Assembly: GCF_025345615.1 (NCBI RefSeq)
Contig: NZ_JAODWD010000002.1
Location: 310,001 to 374,000 of the forward strand
Direction: 5' to 3'
Length of the DNA stretch: 64,000 bases
Source of the DNA: Mycobacterium deserti
GTDB taxonomy: Bacteria; Actinomycetota; Actinomycetes; Mycobacteriales; Mycobacteriaceae
Position numbers and translations under genes: made by a program. Shown here one piece after another: positions 34,086 to 42,271 of this stretch. Under the pieces are notes generated by a model. It was not told the DNA's origin, ran no database searches, and was given only the letters and a program-made list of their open reading frames with translations. The number at the start of each line of letters is the position of its first letter. Position 1 is the stretch's first letter.

Positions 34086-36458
34086 GTGAGCGGGGATTTG
34101 GTCCTCACCGACGAGTTCCGCGACGCATTGGCGCTCCTGGCCGGCGGCAGGCATCTGTTTCTGACGGGAAAGGCCGGCACCGGCAAGTCGACGCTGATCC
34201 GGCATTTCATGGCCAGCACAGACCGCAACGTGGTGGTGGTCGCGCCGACCGGGATCGCGGCGCTGAACGTCGACGGCTTCACCATCCACCGACTGTTCGG
34301 GTTCCGCACGACGACGACGATGGCCGACGTGACGGGTGGCGATTACCGGCCGGGCCGGTTCACCAAGACGTTGGCGTCGCTGCAGACGTTGATCATCGAC
34401 GAGGCGTCCATGGTCCGCGCCGACGTCTTCGACATGGTGGCTACCGCGCTGCAGCGGTTCGGTCCTGCGCCGGGGACGCCGTTCGGCGGAGTGCAGATCG
34501 TGCTGGTGGGCGATCTGTACCAGTTGCCACCGGTGGTGGGCGACGGCGAAGACGACTACTTCTCGACGGTCTACGAGACGCCGTACTTCTTCTCCGCCCG
34601 GACATTCGTCCGCGACGACTTCCCCACCGTCTCGCTGACCACCGTGTTCCGTCAGCTCGGCGACGACCGAATGACGGCAATACTTAATGAGATTCGCGAG
34701 GGTGTGCTCCTCGGACACGCACAGGAGCAGCTCAACGCCCGCGCTGACAGGGACTTCGTGCCGCCCGATGACGAGTTCTGGTTGACCCTGGCGCCGACCA
34801 ACCGACTGGTGACCGCGCGTAACCGTCAGCAGCTCGAGCGGCTCCAAGGCGACGAGATGCTGCACCGCGCCAGGGAGACGGGCGATCTGTCACTGTTCGA
34901 CAAACCGATCGAGGACGAGCTGCGGTTCAAAGTCGGCGCGCAGGTGATGATGCTCAACAACGACCAGGGTGACCGGTGGGTCAACGGCTCGATCGGGCGC
35001 GTGGTCGGCGTGGCCTATGACCGCTACGGCGTCGTCGTCGAGGTCGAGTTCGCCGACGGATCGTGCGCGGACGTCACGCCGTACACCTGGGAGGCGACGC
35101 GGCCGGTCGTCGACGGCGGAACACTGCGTCGCGAGGTGATCGGCACTTTCACTCAGCTGCCGTTCAAGCTGGCGTGGGCGATCACGATCCACAAGAGCCA
35201 GGGGCAGACGCTCGAGCGGGTGGTCGTCGACCTCACCGGGGGCATGTTCTCGACGGGCCAGCTGTACGTCGCATTGAGCCGGTGCACCTCGTTGGCCGGA
35301 CTGGTGCTGAAACGTCCTGTGCTGCCGAAGGACCTGAAGACCGACCGTCGCATCGCCCGCTTTCTTCGCAGTTCCGTCGGCAGTTCGACCGCGCGAAAGT
35401 ACTGCGCGATCGGCATGCTCACCGTCGGCGAGGAAGGGCGGATGTCGCGTCCGCGGCCAGTGGAGATCGCGGTGGCGTTCGACGACGGCACCGCGATCTC
35501 GACGCTGATCAACCCGCAGCGCGATCTCGCGGATGCGCGAAACGCGTACGGCATCACCGTCAGTGACGTCCTGCTGGCGCCGACGCTGCGGGAGGCGTGG
35601 GCGGTGATCGCACCGATGCTGGCGGGCTGCACGCCGGTCGGGCAATCGGTGGACGAGACGCTGGGCTTGCTCGACTTCGAGCTCAAGCGCCTGGGGCATG
35701 TGGCGGTGATGCCACTGGGCGTCGAGTTGCGGCGGGCGTTCGTGACGGGACGGACGGCCCTGGATCGGGCGCAGTCGGCATTGAAGACATTGGCGTCGGT
35801 GGAGGTCGAGGAGGGCTCGTCGGCGTTCGAGGAACCCGAACCGGCGGAATCGGTTTCGGGTCTGCTCGTCAGCCGCGATCACTCCGTTCCGACGCCTGCG
35901 GCCGATCACCTGCCGGCGTTGTCGGCACTGCTGCGGGTAAGCCGCGGAGTCGGAGCGGTGGTGTTGGGCCTCGCGTCAGCCAACGACATGGCAGGAGGCG
36001 GTGATTCGTCTTGGGATGCTGCCGCCCGGCAGTCGGTGGCCGATCAACTGCGTACGGCGGCATCGCGGGCGCTGTTGCCGGAGGAGGTCGTCGCGCGCCT
36101 ACGCGAGGCGTCGACCCTGTTGGGCGTCGACGTGGTGAGCGGAGCGGCGACAGCCGCCCGTCACGACATCGGCTCCGCGTTGGTGCCAGGTGCCCGAATC
36201 TGTTTCACCGGAACAGCTTCCGACGGGTCCGGACGCGTAGTGGATCGCGAGGAGATGGAGCGGTTGGCCGCATCGGCGGGGCTCGCGCCGGTGCGCTCGG
36301 TGACCAAGACGCGGTGTGAGGTGCTGGTGACGGCGGAGGCTGGCACACAGTCCGGCAAGGCGCGTAAAGCGCAGGAGTACGGCAAGCCGGTGTTCACCGC
36401 CGAGGAGTTCTTCGCGTGGCTGAGCAAGCTCGGATGGTCGACCGGACCGAACGGATAG
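34086..36458 (+). CDS. Pif1-like helicase fused to a degenerate DnaQ-like exonuclease and a BRCT domain
   Basis: 790 residues. The SF1B helicase part (about 1-425) shows Walker A TGKAGTGKS (27-35), LIIDEASM (102-109), GDLYQLPPVVG, and the C-terminal ITIHKSQGQTLERV with YVALSRC (about 367-400), close to Pif1/RecD2. Next, about 458-545 resembles a DEDD exonuclease (IAVAFDDGTAISTLINPQ, then PVGQSVDETLGLLDFELKRLG) but the DxE strand is missing and the usual HNAxFD is altered, so it should be inactive. Residues 702-780 form a BRCT domain (ICFTGTASDG, CEVLVTAE, GKPVFTAEEFFAWL), like that of NAD+ ligase. A DNA repair or replication-fork helicase is inferred. Confidence 0.85.
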   Translation: MSGDLVLTDEFRDALALLAGGRHLFLTGKAGTGKSTLIRHFMASTDRNVVVVAPTGIAALNVDGFTIHRLFGFRTTTTMADVTGGDYRPGRFTKTLASLQTLIIDEASMVRADVFDMVATALQRFGPAPGTPFGGVQIVLVGDLYQLPPVVGDGEDDYFSTVYETPYFFSARTFVRDDFPTVSLTTVFRQLGDDRMTAILNEIREGVLLGHAQEQLNARADRDFVPPDDEFWLTLAPTNRLVTARNRQQLERLQGDEMLHRARETGDLSLFDKPIEDELRFKVGAQVMMLNNDQGDRWVNGSIGRVVGVAYDRYGVVVEVEFADGSCADVTPYTWEATRPVVDGGTLRREVIGTFTQLPFKLAWAITIHKSQGQTLERVVVDLTGGMFSTGQLYVALSRCTSLAGLVLKRPVLPKDLKTDRRIARFLRSSVGSSTARKYCAIGMLTVGEEGRMSRPRPVEIAVAFDDGTAISTLINPQRDLADARNAYGITVSDVLLAPTLREAWAVIAPMLAGCTPVGQSVDETLGLLDFELKRLGHVAVMPLGVELRRAFVTGRTALDRAQSALKTLASVEVEEGSSAFEEPEPAESVSGLLVSRDHSVPTPAADHLPALSALLRVSRGVGAVVLGLASANDMAGGGDSSWDAAARQSVADQLRTAASRALLPEEVVARLREASTLLGVDVVSGAATAARHDIGSALVPGARICFTGTASDGSGRVVDREEMERLAASAGLAPVRSVTKTRCEVLVTAEAGTQSGKARKAQEYGKPVFTAEEFFAWLSKLGWSTGPNG

Positions 36459-36460
36459 CG

Positions 36461-37093
36461 CTACGCAGTACCTATGCCCTTGACCACGGCGACGCACAGG
36501 TCGGCGGCGATCGCCGCGAGTTCAGCGGGAGTCTCTTTCGGCTCTCTGAGCCAGGTTTCGATGAGGGAGTTGGCGCCCCCGACCATGAACAACGCGCTGC
36601 GGCGCAGCACGTCGGGACTCGGCGTCTCTGCGCCGAGGACGCCGGGCGCGAGTTCGACGATCAGCGCGGCGATGTGGTCGAGGATGCCTGCGCGGTGTTC
36701 GGTCAGGCCCGGCACGGTGCTGACGTCTCCGGTGGCGATGCGGTGGATGTGCGGATCGGCGGCGATGATTTCGAGGAACGCGGTCAGCGCCGAGGTCAGT
36801 TTGTCGGTCAGTGTGCCGGGATTGCCGACGCCGGCGCTGACGAGTGCAGCGAGCAGTTCGTCGCGGACCTCGTCGGCGACGGCGAACACCATCGCCTCGC
36901 GATTCGGGAACTGCTCGTAGAAGTAGCGCGTGGTCAGTCCCGCGGCGCTGCAGACACCGCGCACCGTCACCTCGGTGACACCGGACGTCCCCCAGATCTG
37001 GCGCGCGGCGGCGAGCAGCTTCTGGCGGCGTTCGGTACGGCGGTCATCCGCGCTCACGCCGCCGTAGTCACGCACCACCTCCGCGCGCTTCAT
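36461..37093 (-). CDS. TetR-family transcriptional regulator
   Basis: 210 residues from ATG 37093, which is 7 nt from a TAGGGT box on the minus strand. The HTH comprises TVRGVCSAAGLTTRYFYEQF followed by REAMVFAVADEV, a common mycobacterial TetR pattern. The C-terminal domain carries FMVGGANSLIETWL, typical of TetR regulators in lipid and xenobiotic metabolism. It is divergent from the MpaB-family oxygenase 70 bp away and probably controls it. Converges on the Pif1-like gene with only 2 bp between stops. Confidence 0.9.
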   Translation of the reverse strand: MKRAEVVRDYGGVSADDRRTERRQKLLAAARQIWGTSGVTEVTVRGVCSAAGLTTRYFYEQFPNREAMVFAVADEVRDELLAALVSAGVGNPGTLTDKLTSALTAFLEIIAADPHIHRIATGDVSTVPGLTEHRAGILDHIAALIVELAPGVLGAETPSPDVLRRSALFMVGGANSLIETWLREPKETPAELAAIAADLCVAVVKGIGTA

Positions 37094-37100
37094 TGACACG

Positions 37101-37106
37101 ACCCTA
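37101..37106 (-). promoter_or_regulatory. -10 box for leaderless TetR transcript
   Basis: TAGGGT on the minus strand ends 7 nt before ATG 37093. Use of this start would exclude the ATG two codons upstream. Confidence 0.45.
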
Positions 37107-37163
37107 CCTGCACGTTAGCTTTGGACTACGGTTGTCATCAGAAGTGCTCAAAGGAGAGTCGCG

Positions 37164-38384
37164 ATGGACCAAACCATTCCGGCACGCCATCCTCGCGAGC
37201 CGGGTCCCGTACCGGCCGCAGTTCGGTTGTTCGCGACGCTGTTGGGCGTCGAGGCTCCTTCTGCGCAGCGGTGGCAGAAGCTCGGCTCGAACCTCAACGT
37301 CGGCGACGAGCCGATGGACCGCCTGGTCGAGTGGATGTCGTCGACGGGCATGGAGCAGACGCGACAGCTGTTCGACGGTGCCCTGTCCTCTGGAATCGCC
37401 AGCGTGCCCGAGGCGCCAGAACCGTTGCGAAACTTCTTCACCGAGGTCGAGACAGTGCCGGAGTGGGTCGACTGGGACCTCCTGCGTGTTGGTCAGCGCG
37501 CGATGCGACGAGGCGGAGCCGACGGCATGTATCTCGCACGGGACGTGTCGTTGCTGGGCGGCTATCAGTTCTCCGGGTTCAACAAGACGCTGATCCGGAC
37601 GGGCGCGCTGGAGAAGGGCTCGAACAAGCGGTTCGCGGAAACGATGCAGTGGGCGATGGACGTCATCTCCGACGACGGCATGGCGCCGCTGGGTGTTGGC
37701 TACCGATCGACCATCAGGGTGCGGCTGATCCACGCGTTCGTGCGCCGGCATGTGGCGGCGATGCCCGACTGGCGGGGTGACGAGTGGGGTCTGCCGGTCA
37801 ACCAGACCGACATGGCCGCAACGTTGGTGGGCGCGCTGATCGCTCCCTCGGCGGGTGGACTGGGGATGGGACTTGTGTTGTCGCCCAGAGAGTATGACGG
37901 GATCGCACACTTGACGCGGTACGTCGGTTGGCTGATCGGGGTGGACGACGAGTGGCTGCCGCGCAACTTCCGCGACGGGATCCGGGTGCTGTACCACACG
38001 GTCGCCGCGCTCTCGGAGCCCGACGAGTCGACGAGACAGTTGGCGATGCCGATGGCCGACGATCCCCTGCGGTGGAACTACTCGAGGCTTGCGGGTGTGC
38101 GGCGTCGGCTGGCGCGGGCGCAGCACCTGTCGGTGACGAGTGGATTCCTGGGGCCGCGGGCGATGCGGGCGCTGGGGCTGTCGGCGTATGTGCCGCCGTG
38201 GTATCCGATCGTGAAGTTGCCGGTGAATCTCGTGCGGAGTGTGGCGGCGTTAGCACGGCGCGACGGGCTGGACCGGGCGGCGCTGCGGGGTGAGCGCGAA
38301 CAGAAAGCACTGCTGCGCACCATGATCGGTGACGACGCGGCGACGGTCGGCGACTCGGCGGCACACGTGGGCAGGGTGGCATAA
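37164..38384 (+). CDS. MpaB/latex-clearing protein-like oxygenase (DUF2236 family)
   Basis: 406 residues; ATG 37164 is preceded by AAAGGAGAG. The family, which includes rubber oxygenase Lcp and the mycophenolic-acid enzyme MpaB, binds heme b. Family sequences seen are MYLARDVSLLGGYQFSGF, the presumed heme-ligand region RVRLIHAFVRRHV (about 187-199), and LPVNQTDMAATLVG. It probably oxidises a hydrophobic substrate. No signal peptide is present, in contrast to secreted Lcp. The divergent TetR gene is the probable regulator. Family assignment good; substrate unknown. Confidence 0.85.
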   Translation: MDQTIPARHPREPGPVPAAVRLFATLLGVEAPSAQRWQKLGSNLNVGDEPMDRLVEWMSSTGMEQTRQLFDGALSSGIASVPEAPEPLRNFFTEVETVPEWVDWDLLRVGQRAMRRGGADGMYLARDVSLLGGYQFSGFNKTLIRTGALEKGSNKRFAETMQWAMDVISDDGMAPLGVGYRSTIRVRLIHAFVRRHVAAMPDWRGDEWGLPVNQTDMAATLVGALIAPSAGGLGMGLVLSPREYDGIAHLTRYVGWLIGVDDEWLPRNFRDGIRVLYHTVAALSEPDESTRQLAMPMADDPLRWNYSRLAGVRRRLARAQHLSVTSGFLGPRAMRALGLSAYVPPWYPIVKLPVNLVRSVAALARRDGLDRAALRGEREQKALLRTMIGDDAATVGDSAAHVGRVA

Positions 38385-38559
38385 GCGAGCTGCGGGCCGG
38401 GACCCACGAGCCAAGGGCGAACACGCGTGGCTGTAGATCACGCTGTGGTCACGTCGCCTGAACATACGAGGTACAGGTTGGTTTACGCCACCGTAAGAGG
38501 GGAACTGCTTGTGCACGGATAACGGCGGGTTGCCTGCATCCACCGCGGAGGGAGTCATC

Positions 38560-38790
38560 GTGTCGATCGCGAATGCCACACCCTTCGCTGTGGCATGTCA
38601 GGAGGCAGTGGCTGCGTTGCTCAACGCCATTGCCACCGCTGGAGAGCAACGTCGCGGGCATCTTGCTGAAGCCAAGCTGGCCGTTGAACAAGCGTCACAT
38701 GACGCTCAAAGCAGTGAGCAGTGGTACCTCGCGGACCACCTGCGCCGGGGGATCAAGGAAGTTGAAGCATTCTCGCTGGACGCGGCCTAG
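38560..38790 (+). CDS. Small hypothetical protein
   Basis: 76 residues from GTG 38560, which follows GAGGGAG by 6 nt; the frame continues upstream to 38509. Highly charged and helical (AGEQRRGHLAEAKLAVEQAS), with no signal peptide or known motif. The next small ORF begins 38 bp later on the same strand. I do not recognise a family. Confidence 0.55.
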   Translation: MSIANATPFAVACQEAVAALLNAIATAGEQRRGHLAEAKLAVEQASHDAQSSEQWYLADHLRRGIKEVEAFSLDAA

Positions 38791-38828
38791 AGGCGCAGAC
38801 GGCAGTCGAGGGCCACGTAGGGGGCACA

Positions 38829-39077
38829 GTGTTAGAACGCATCAAGGGTGAGAAGAACGGCACCGACGGGCACTTCGCCGTCAACTCGCGAGTGCGCGTG
38901 TATCCCGACACCTCCGATGAGAGTCGCGGCGTCGTCGTGGAGGACTTCGGCGCGATGCACGCTCACGCCGTCGATATCGGGGATGAGCACTTCGCTGATC
39001 CCGCCCGACGCTGGGCCGTGATGCTCGACAACGGTGGCCTCGTATTCGTCGACAGCCACCAACTCGTCACAGAATAA
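38829..39077 (+). CDS. Small hypothetical protein
   Basis: 82 residues from GTG 38829. The sequence NSRVRVYPDTSDESRGVVVEDFG and RRWAVMLDNGGLVFVDSHQL (each shown in part) looks like a small beta-barrel, similar in feel to SH3-like or KOW-type folds. Possibly a two-gene unit with the ORF at 38560. Function unknown. Confidence 0.6.
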   Translation: MLERIKGEKNGTDGHFAVNSRVRVYPDTSDESRGVVVEDFGAMHAHAVDIGDEHFADPARRWAVMLDNGGLVFVDSHQLVTE

Positions 39078-39300
39078 GCGCGCGGCCGGGCTCCTCCCGG
39101 CCGACCTGATCGCGTCTCTGGCTGCAACCCGGTCTCGGTGAGCACGAATCGTTATCGGAAGCAACGCCTTCCGTTATGAGAAACACCGTGAAACCTCACG
39201 TAGACGCGGGTGGCACTGCCGCACCATTTTCCTACGAGCCGCGTCACTGCTTTATCGCGCGTGGCTCATCGGTCGGGGCGCGGCTGTAGGGGAGGAACGT

Positions 39301-39966
39301 ATGCGCCAACCAACGACCGCGCTTGCGGTTTCAGTCATCTGCGCCTCCGTGGTCGGGTGCGCCACATCTATAGGCAACGCCGAGTTGGCGACGCCGACCC
39401 GAACGATGATTCCGCGTCCTCTTGTCGAGCGTGAGTTGGTGGAATTGCTGCTGAGCCCCGAACAAGTGGACGTCGCTATGGGATCCAGTGGGATGACAGT
39501 CACGAACACTCAGACCTCGATGTCTGACAACAGCCCCACCATGGCGCCGCAGGAGTGCCTCGCGGTCGACGGTGCGGCGGAGGCCCCGATCTATGCGAAC
39601 AGCGGATACCGGGCCGAGCGCGATCAAAGCCTCAACAACGGCGACGACTTCACTCACTATCTCAAGCAGGCAGTCGTGTTGTTTCCCACCGTCGAGAAGG
39701 CTCGTGCATTCTTCGATGACTCCGCACAGCAGTGGCCGGTGTGCCGCAACTACACCCACACCCAGAGCGGTTCACAGTGGTCGGTCGGGAAGATCTCGAT
39801 CGAAAATGACACGCTGAGCACCATTGCAACTCAACACGATGCGGGTTCTCCCGGCTGGGGGTGCGCGCGCCAACCCCGCGGACTCGGCGCCCAAGATCGC
39901 CGAGCAGATCGGTGCGATCGTGACCGCGAAAGTGGTGAAGATCTGGTGATCGCGTCGAGCGGCTGA
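39301..39966 (+). CDS. PknH sensor-domain-like lipoprotein with scrambled C-terminus
   Basis: 221 residues; ATG 39301 follows GGGGAGGAA. A lipoprotein signal ends at Cys20 (VVGC). Residues 40-180 match the extracellular PknH_C sensor fold (LLLSPEQVDVAMG, ECLAVDGAAEAPIY, VVLFPTVEKARAFF, WPVCRNYT). After GWGC the expected conserved segment with the second Cys is missing; the frame reads through Arg/Asp-rich sequence to 39966. In the other frame, NPADSAPKIAEQIGAIVTAK runs to a TGA at 39947-39949, exactly the normal C-terminus. So a deletion with frameshift has removed part of the core. The protein may be exported but is probably misfolded: a recent pseudogene or a sequencing artefact. Confidence 0.75.
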   Translation: MRQPTTALAVSVICASVVGCATSIGNAELATPTRTMIPRPLVERELVELLLSPEQVDVAMGSSGMTVTNTQTSMSDNSPTMAPQECLAVDGAAEAPIYANSGYRAERDQSLNNGDDFTHYLKQAVVLFPTVEKARAFFDDSAQQWPVCRNYTHTQSGSQWSVGKISIENDTLSTIATQHDAGSPGWGCARQPRGLGAQDRRADRCDRDRESGEDLVIASSG

Positions 39967-39986
39967 GGGCGGGAACCCGCCCGGCG

Positions 39987-39992
39987 TACTGT
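39987..39992 (+). promoter_or_regulatory. -10 box for leaderless LLM oxidoreductase transcript
   Basis: TACTGT ends 6 nt before GTG 39999, with no Shine-Dalgarno in between. Confidence 0.5.
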
Positions 39993-39998
39993 TCGAGC

Positions 39999-41015
39999 GT
40001 GCACGTCGACGTGATGACGACTCCGCAGCCGCTGAACAAGATCGGCGATGTGGCGCGCCGCGTGCAGGACGCGGGGTTCTCGGGGCTGCTGTTCACCGAG
40101 ACCGGACGCACGGCCTACTTGAATGCGGCGGTGGCGTCGCAAGCGGCGCCGGGACTGGAGCTGTCGACAGGAGTCGCAGTCGCCTTCCCGCGCAGTCCGT
40201 TCGTGACGGCAGCGACGGCGTGGGAGTTGCAGGAGTCGACGGGCGGGCGGTTCCGTCTCGGACTGGGAACCCAGGTACGAACCCATGTGGTGCGGCGGTA
40301 CGGGATGGAGTTCGAGCGTCCGGGGCCGCGGTTGCGGGACTACGTGCGCGCGGTGAAGGCATGCTTCCACGCGTTTCGGTCCGGGAAGCTCGACCATCGC
40401 GGCGAGTTCTACGAGTTGGACTTCATCACGCCGCAGTGGAGTGCCGGCCCGATCGATGCGCCTGATCCGAAGGTCGACATCGCGGCGGTGAACCCCTGGA
40501 TGTTGCGGATGGCCGGCGAGGTCGCGGACGGGATCCATGTGCATCCGCTCGGCGAACCGGGCTATATCACGCGGCATGTCGTGCCGAATGTGGCTGCAGG
40601 GGCGTCCAAGTCGGGTCGGTCGCCGTCGGATGTCGCGGTGATCGTGCCGGTGATGACCATCGTCGGCGACACCGACGAAGAGCGGGATAAAGAACGCGAA
40701 CTGGTCCGTGCCAGCATGAGCTTCTACGGCAGCACACCGAACTATGCGTTCATCTGGGACGATGCCGGCTTCGAAGGTACGACGGCACGCATCCGCGAGA
40801 AGCAGAAGGCCGGCGACTACGCGGGCATGGCGGCGCAGATCACCGACGACCACATCGCGACGTTCGCGACGGAGTCGACGTGGGACGGCTTGGCGGGCGC
40901 GTTGATCGAGAAGTACGGCGGTGTCGCGTCGCGCATCGTGCTGTACAACGCTCTCGCCGACGCCGACCGGATCGACCGGTACGGCGACGTCGCGCGCCGC
41001 ATCACGAGCAGCTGA
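39999..41015 (+). CDS. F420-dependent LLM-class oxidoreductase (TIGR03617-like)
   Basis: 338 residues from GTG 39999. The luciferase-like TIM barrel is recognised from DVARRVQDAGFSGLLFTE, TGVAVAFPRSPFVTA, the GRFRLGLGTQV strand and the C-terminal GLAGALIEKYGGVASR. Mycobacterial members of this class use reduced F420 as hydride donor. The substrate is unknown. It lies upstream of the TetR-MmpS-MmpL block but has its own promoter-like box. Confidence 0.88.
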   Translation: MHVDVMTTPQPLNKIGDVARRVQDAGFSGLLFTETGRTAYLNAAVASQAAPGLELSTGVAVAFPRSPFVTAATAWELQESTGGRFRLGLGTQVRTHVVRRYGMEFERPGPRLRDYVRAVKACFHAFRSGKLDHRGEFYELDFITPQWSAGPIDAPDPKVDIAAVNPWMLRMAGEVADGIHVHPLGEPGYITRHVVPNVAAGASKSGRSPSDVAVIVPVMTIVGDTDEERDKERELVRASMSFYGSTPNYAFIWDDAGFEGTTARIREKQKAGDYAGMAAQITDDHIATFATESTWDGLAGALIEKYGGVASRIVLYNALADADRIDRYGDVARRITSS

Positions 41016-41089
41016 CTGCGCCTACACACGACTTCCCGTATCGTCCAGCACAATTGCGTGACACCCGGTCGCGCAGGTCGGCCGGCTTC

Positions 41090-41689
41090 ATGGAGGTCCC
41101 GGTGAGATCCAAGGGCGCCGCGCCGTCTCCGTGGTCGCCGCGCGAGTGTGAGCTGCTCGGGGTGACGCTGGAACTCCTGCAGGAACACGGCTACGACCGG
41201 TTGAGCCTCGACGCGGTGGCCACGACGGCTCGCGCCAGCAAGGCCACGCTCTACCGCCGGTGGCCGACGAAGGCCGAACTCGTGTTCGCCGCGTTCGTCG
41301 AAGGCACCCGCCAAGTCGCGGTCGATCCGGACACCGGCACGCTGCGCGGCGACCTGCTGCAACTCGGCAAGCAGATCAGCGCTCACGTTGGCACCCACGC
41401 CAGCACCATCCGCGCGGTCCTCATGGAGATCTCCCGCAGCGACAAGCTGGCCGCGATGCTGCAGGAGCAGTTCCTTGACCAGCGCAAAGCACTCATGTCG
41501 AGCGTCCTCGCCCGCGCCGTCGACCGCGGCGAGATCCAAGCCTCGGCCATCACCGAGGACCTCTGGGACATGCTGCCCGGATACCTGACCTACCGCTCGG
41601 TCCTCACCGGGCGGGCGCCGTCGCGCCGCACCGTGCAGGATCTCGTCGACAACGTGCTCATCCCCAGCCTCACCCGCCACAACGGCTGA
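41090..41689 (+). CDS. TetR-family regulator, probable controller of the mmpS-mmpL operon
   Basis: 199 residues from ATG 41090. GTG 41102 is a good alternative because GGAGGT lies 4 nt before it. The HTH is LDAVATTARASKATLYRRWP at about 43-62, followed by the TKAELVFAAF signature of the TetR_C_11 subgroup, which often regulates efflux genes. It reads toward mmpS, whose start is 136 bp downstream, with a good promoter plus a short dyad in between. Local repression of the exporter is inferred from position. Confidence 0.88.
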   Translation: MEVPVRSKGAAPSPWSPRECELLGVTLELLQEHGYDRLSLDAVATTARASKATLYRRWPTKAELVFAAFVEGTRQVAVDPDTGTLRGDLLQLGKQISAHVGTHASTIRAVLMEISRSDKLAAMLQEQFLDQRKALMSSVLARAVDRGEIQASAITEDLWDMLPGYLTYRSVLTGRAPSRRTVQDLVDNVLIPSLTRHNG

Positions 41690-41722
41690 CCAACCTGTCC
41701 ACTGAGCGAAGACTCATACGGG

Positions 41723-41751
41723 TTGTGAGGAACGGTCCCGTACCGTACTGT
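41723..41751 (+). promoter_or_regulatory. Sigma-A-like promoter with embedded dyad upstream of mmpS
   Basis: TTGTGA (41723-41728) and TACTGT (41746-41751) are separated by 17 bp. Within the spacer, ACGGT (41732-41736) and ACCGT (41742-41746) form an inverted repeat, a candidate operator for the adjacent TetR protein that would overlap the -10. Confidence 0.5.
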
Positions 41752-41824
41752 CAATCCGGTTGATATCTGCTGAGCGATGTCACACCAGCCGTCCTCGTGT
41801 CACCGCTCGTCGAAAGGGCCAAGG

Positions 41825-42271
41825 ATGCAGCGGGTTTCAATCGGAAACCGGTTGATGCGACGCTGGATGATCTGGGTGGCTATCGTCGTCGTCGCCTTGG
41901 CGGGATTCGCGGTGTACCGGCTCAACGGCATCTTCGGCTCGCAGGACGTCGTGTCCACCCCGAGCGGCGCGGCGAACCAGATCGTCCCCTTCAACCCGAA
42001 GCGCGTCGTCATGGAGGTGTTCGGGCCGCCGGGCACCGTCGCGACGATCACGTACACCGACGTCAATGCCCAGCCCCAGCGCGTCGACGACGCGCCGCTG
42101 CCGTGGGCTTACGACGAGACCACCACGCAGCCGGCCGTCTTCGTCAACATCTCCGCCCAGGGTGACAGCGATTCGATCGGCTGCCGGATCAAGATCGACG
42201 ACGTCGTCAAAGACGAGAGAACGGCCGACGCCTTGAATGCCTTCACCTACTGCCTGGACAAGTCCGGATGA
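41825..42271 (+). CDS. MmpS-family accessory protein
   Basis: 148 residues; I take ATG 41825 (MQRVSIGNRLMRRW), 48 nt inside the longer frame. A single N-terminal membrane anchor (about 14-32) is followed by a periplasmic beta-sandwich with the family string HGIFG-like LNGIFGSQD, VVMEVFGPPGTVATITYTD, and a Cys pair (IGCRIK and TYCLDK). MmpS proteins assist MmpL transporters in lipid, siderophore or drug export. The stop overlaps the MmpL start (ATGA), so the two are co-translated. Confidence 0.92.
   Translation: MQRVSIGNRLMRRWMIWVAIVVVALAGFAVYRLNGIFGSQDVVSTPSGAANQIVPFNPKRVVMEVFGPPGTVATITYTDVNAQPQRVDDAPLPWAYDETTTQPAVFVNISAQGDSDSIGCRIKIDDVVKDERTADALNAFTYCLDKSG

Noticed and set aside
34026..34865. 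N-terminal extension of the small membrane protein frame
   Set aside because: Antisense to the Pif1-like helicase; the leaderless promoter fixes ATG 34025.
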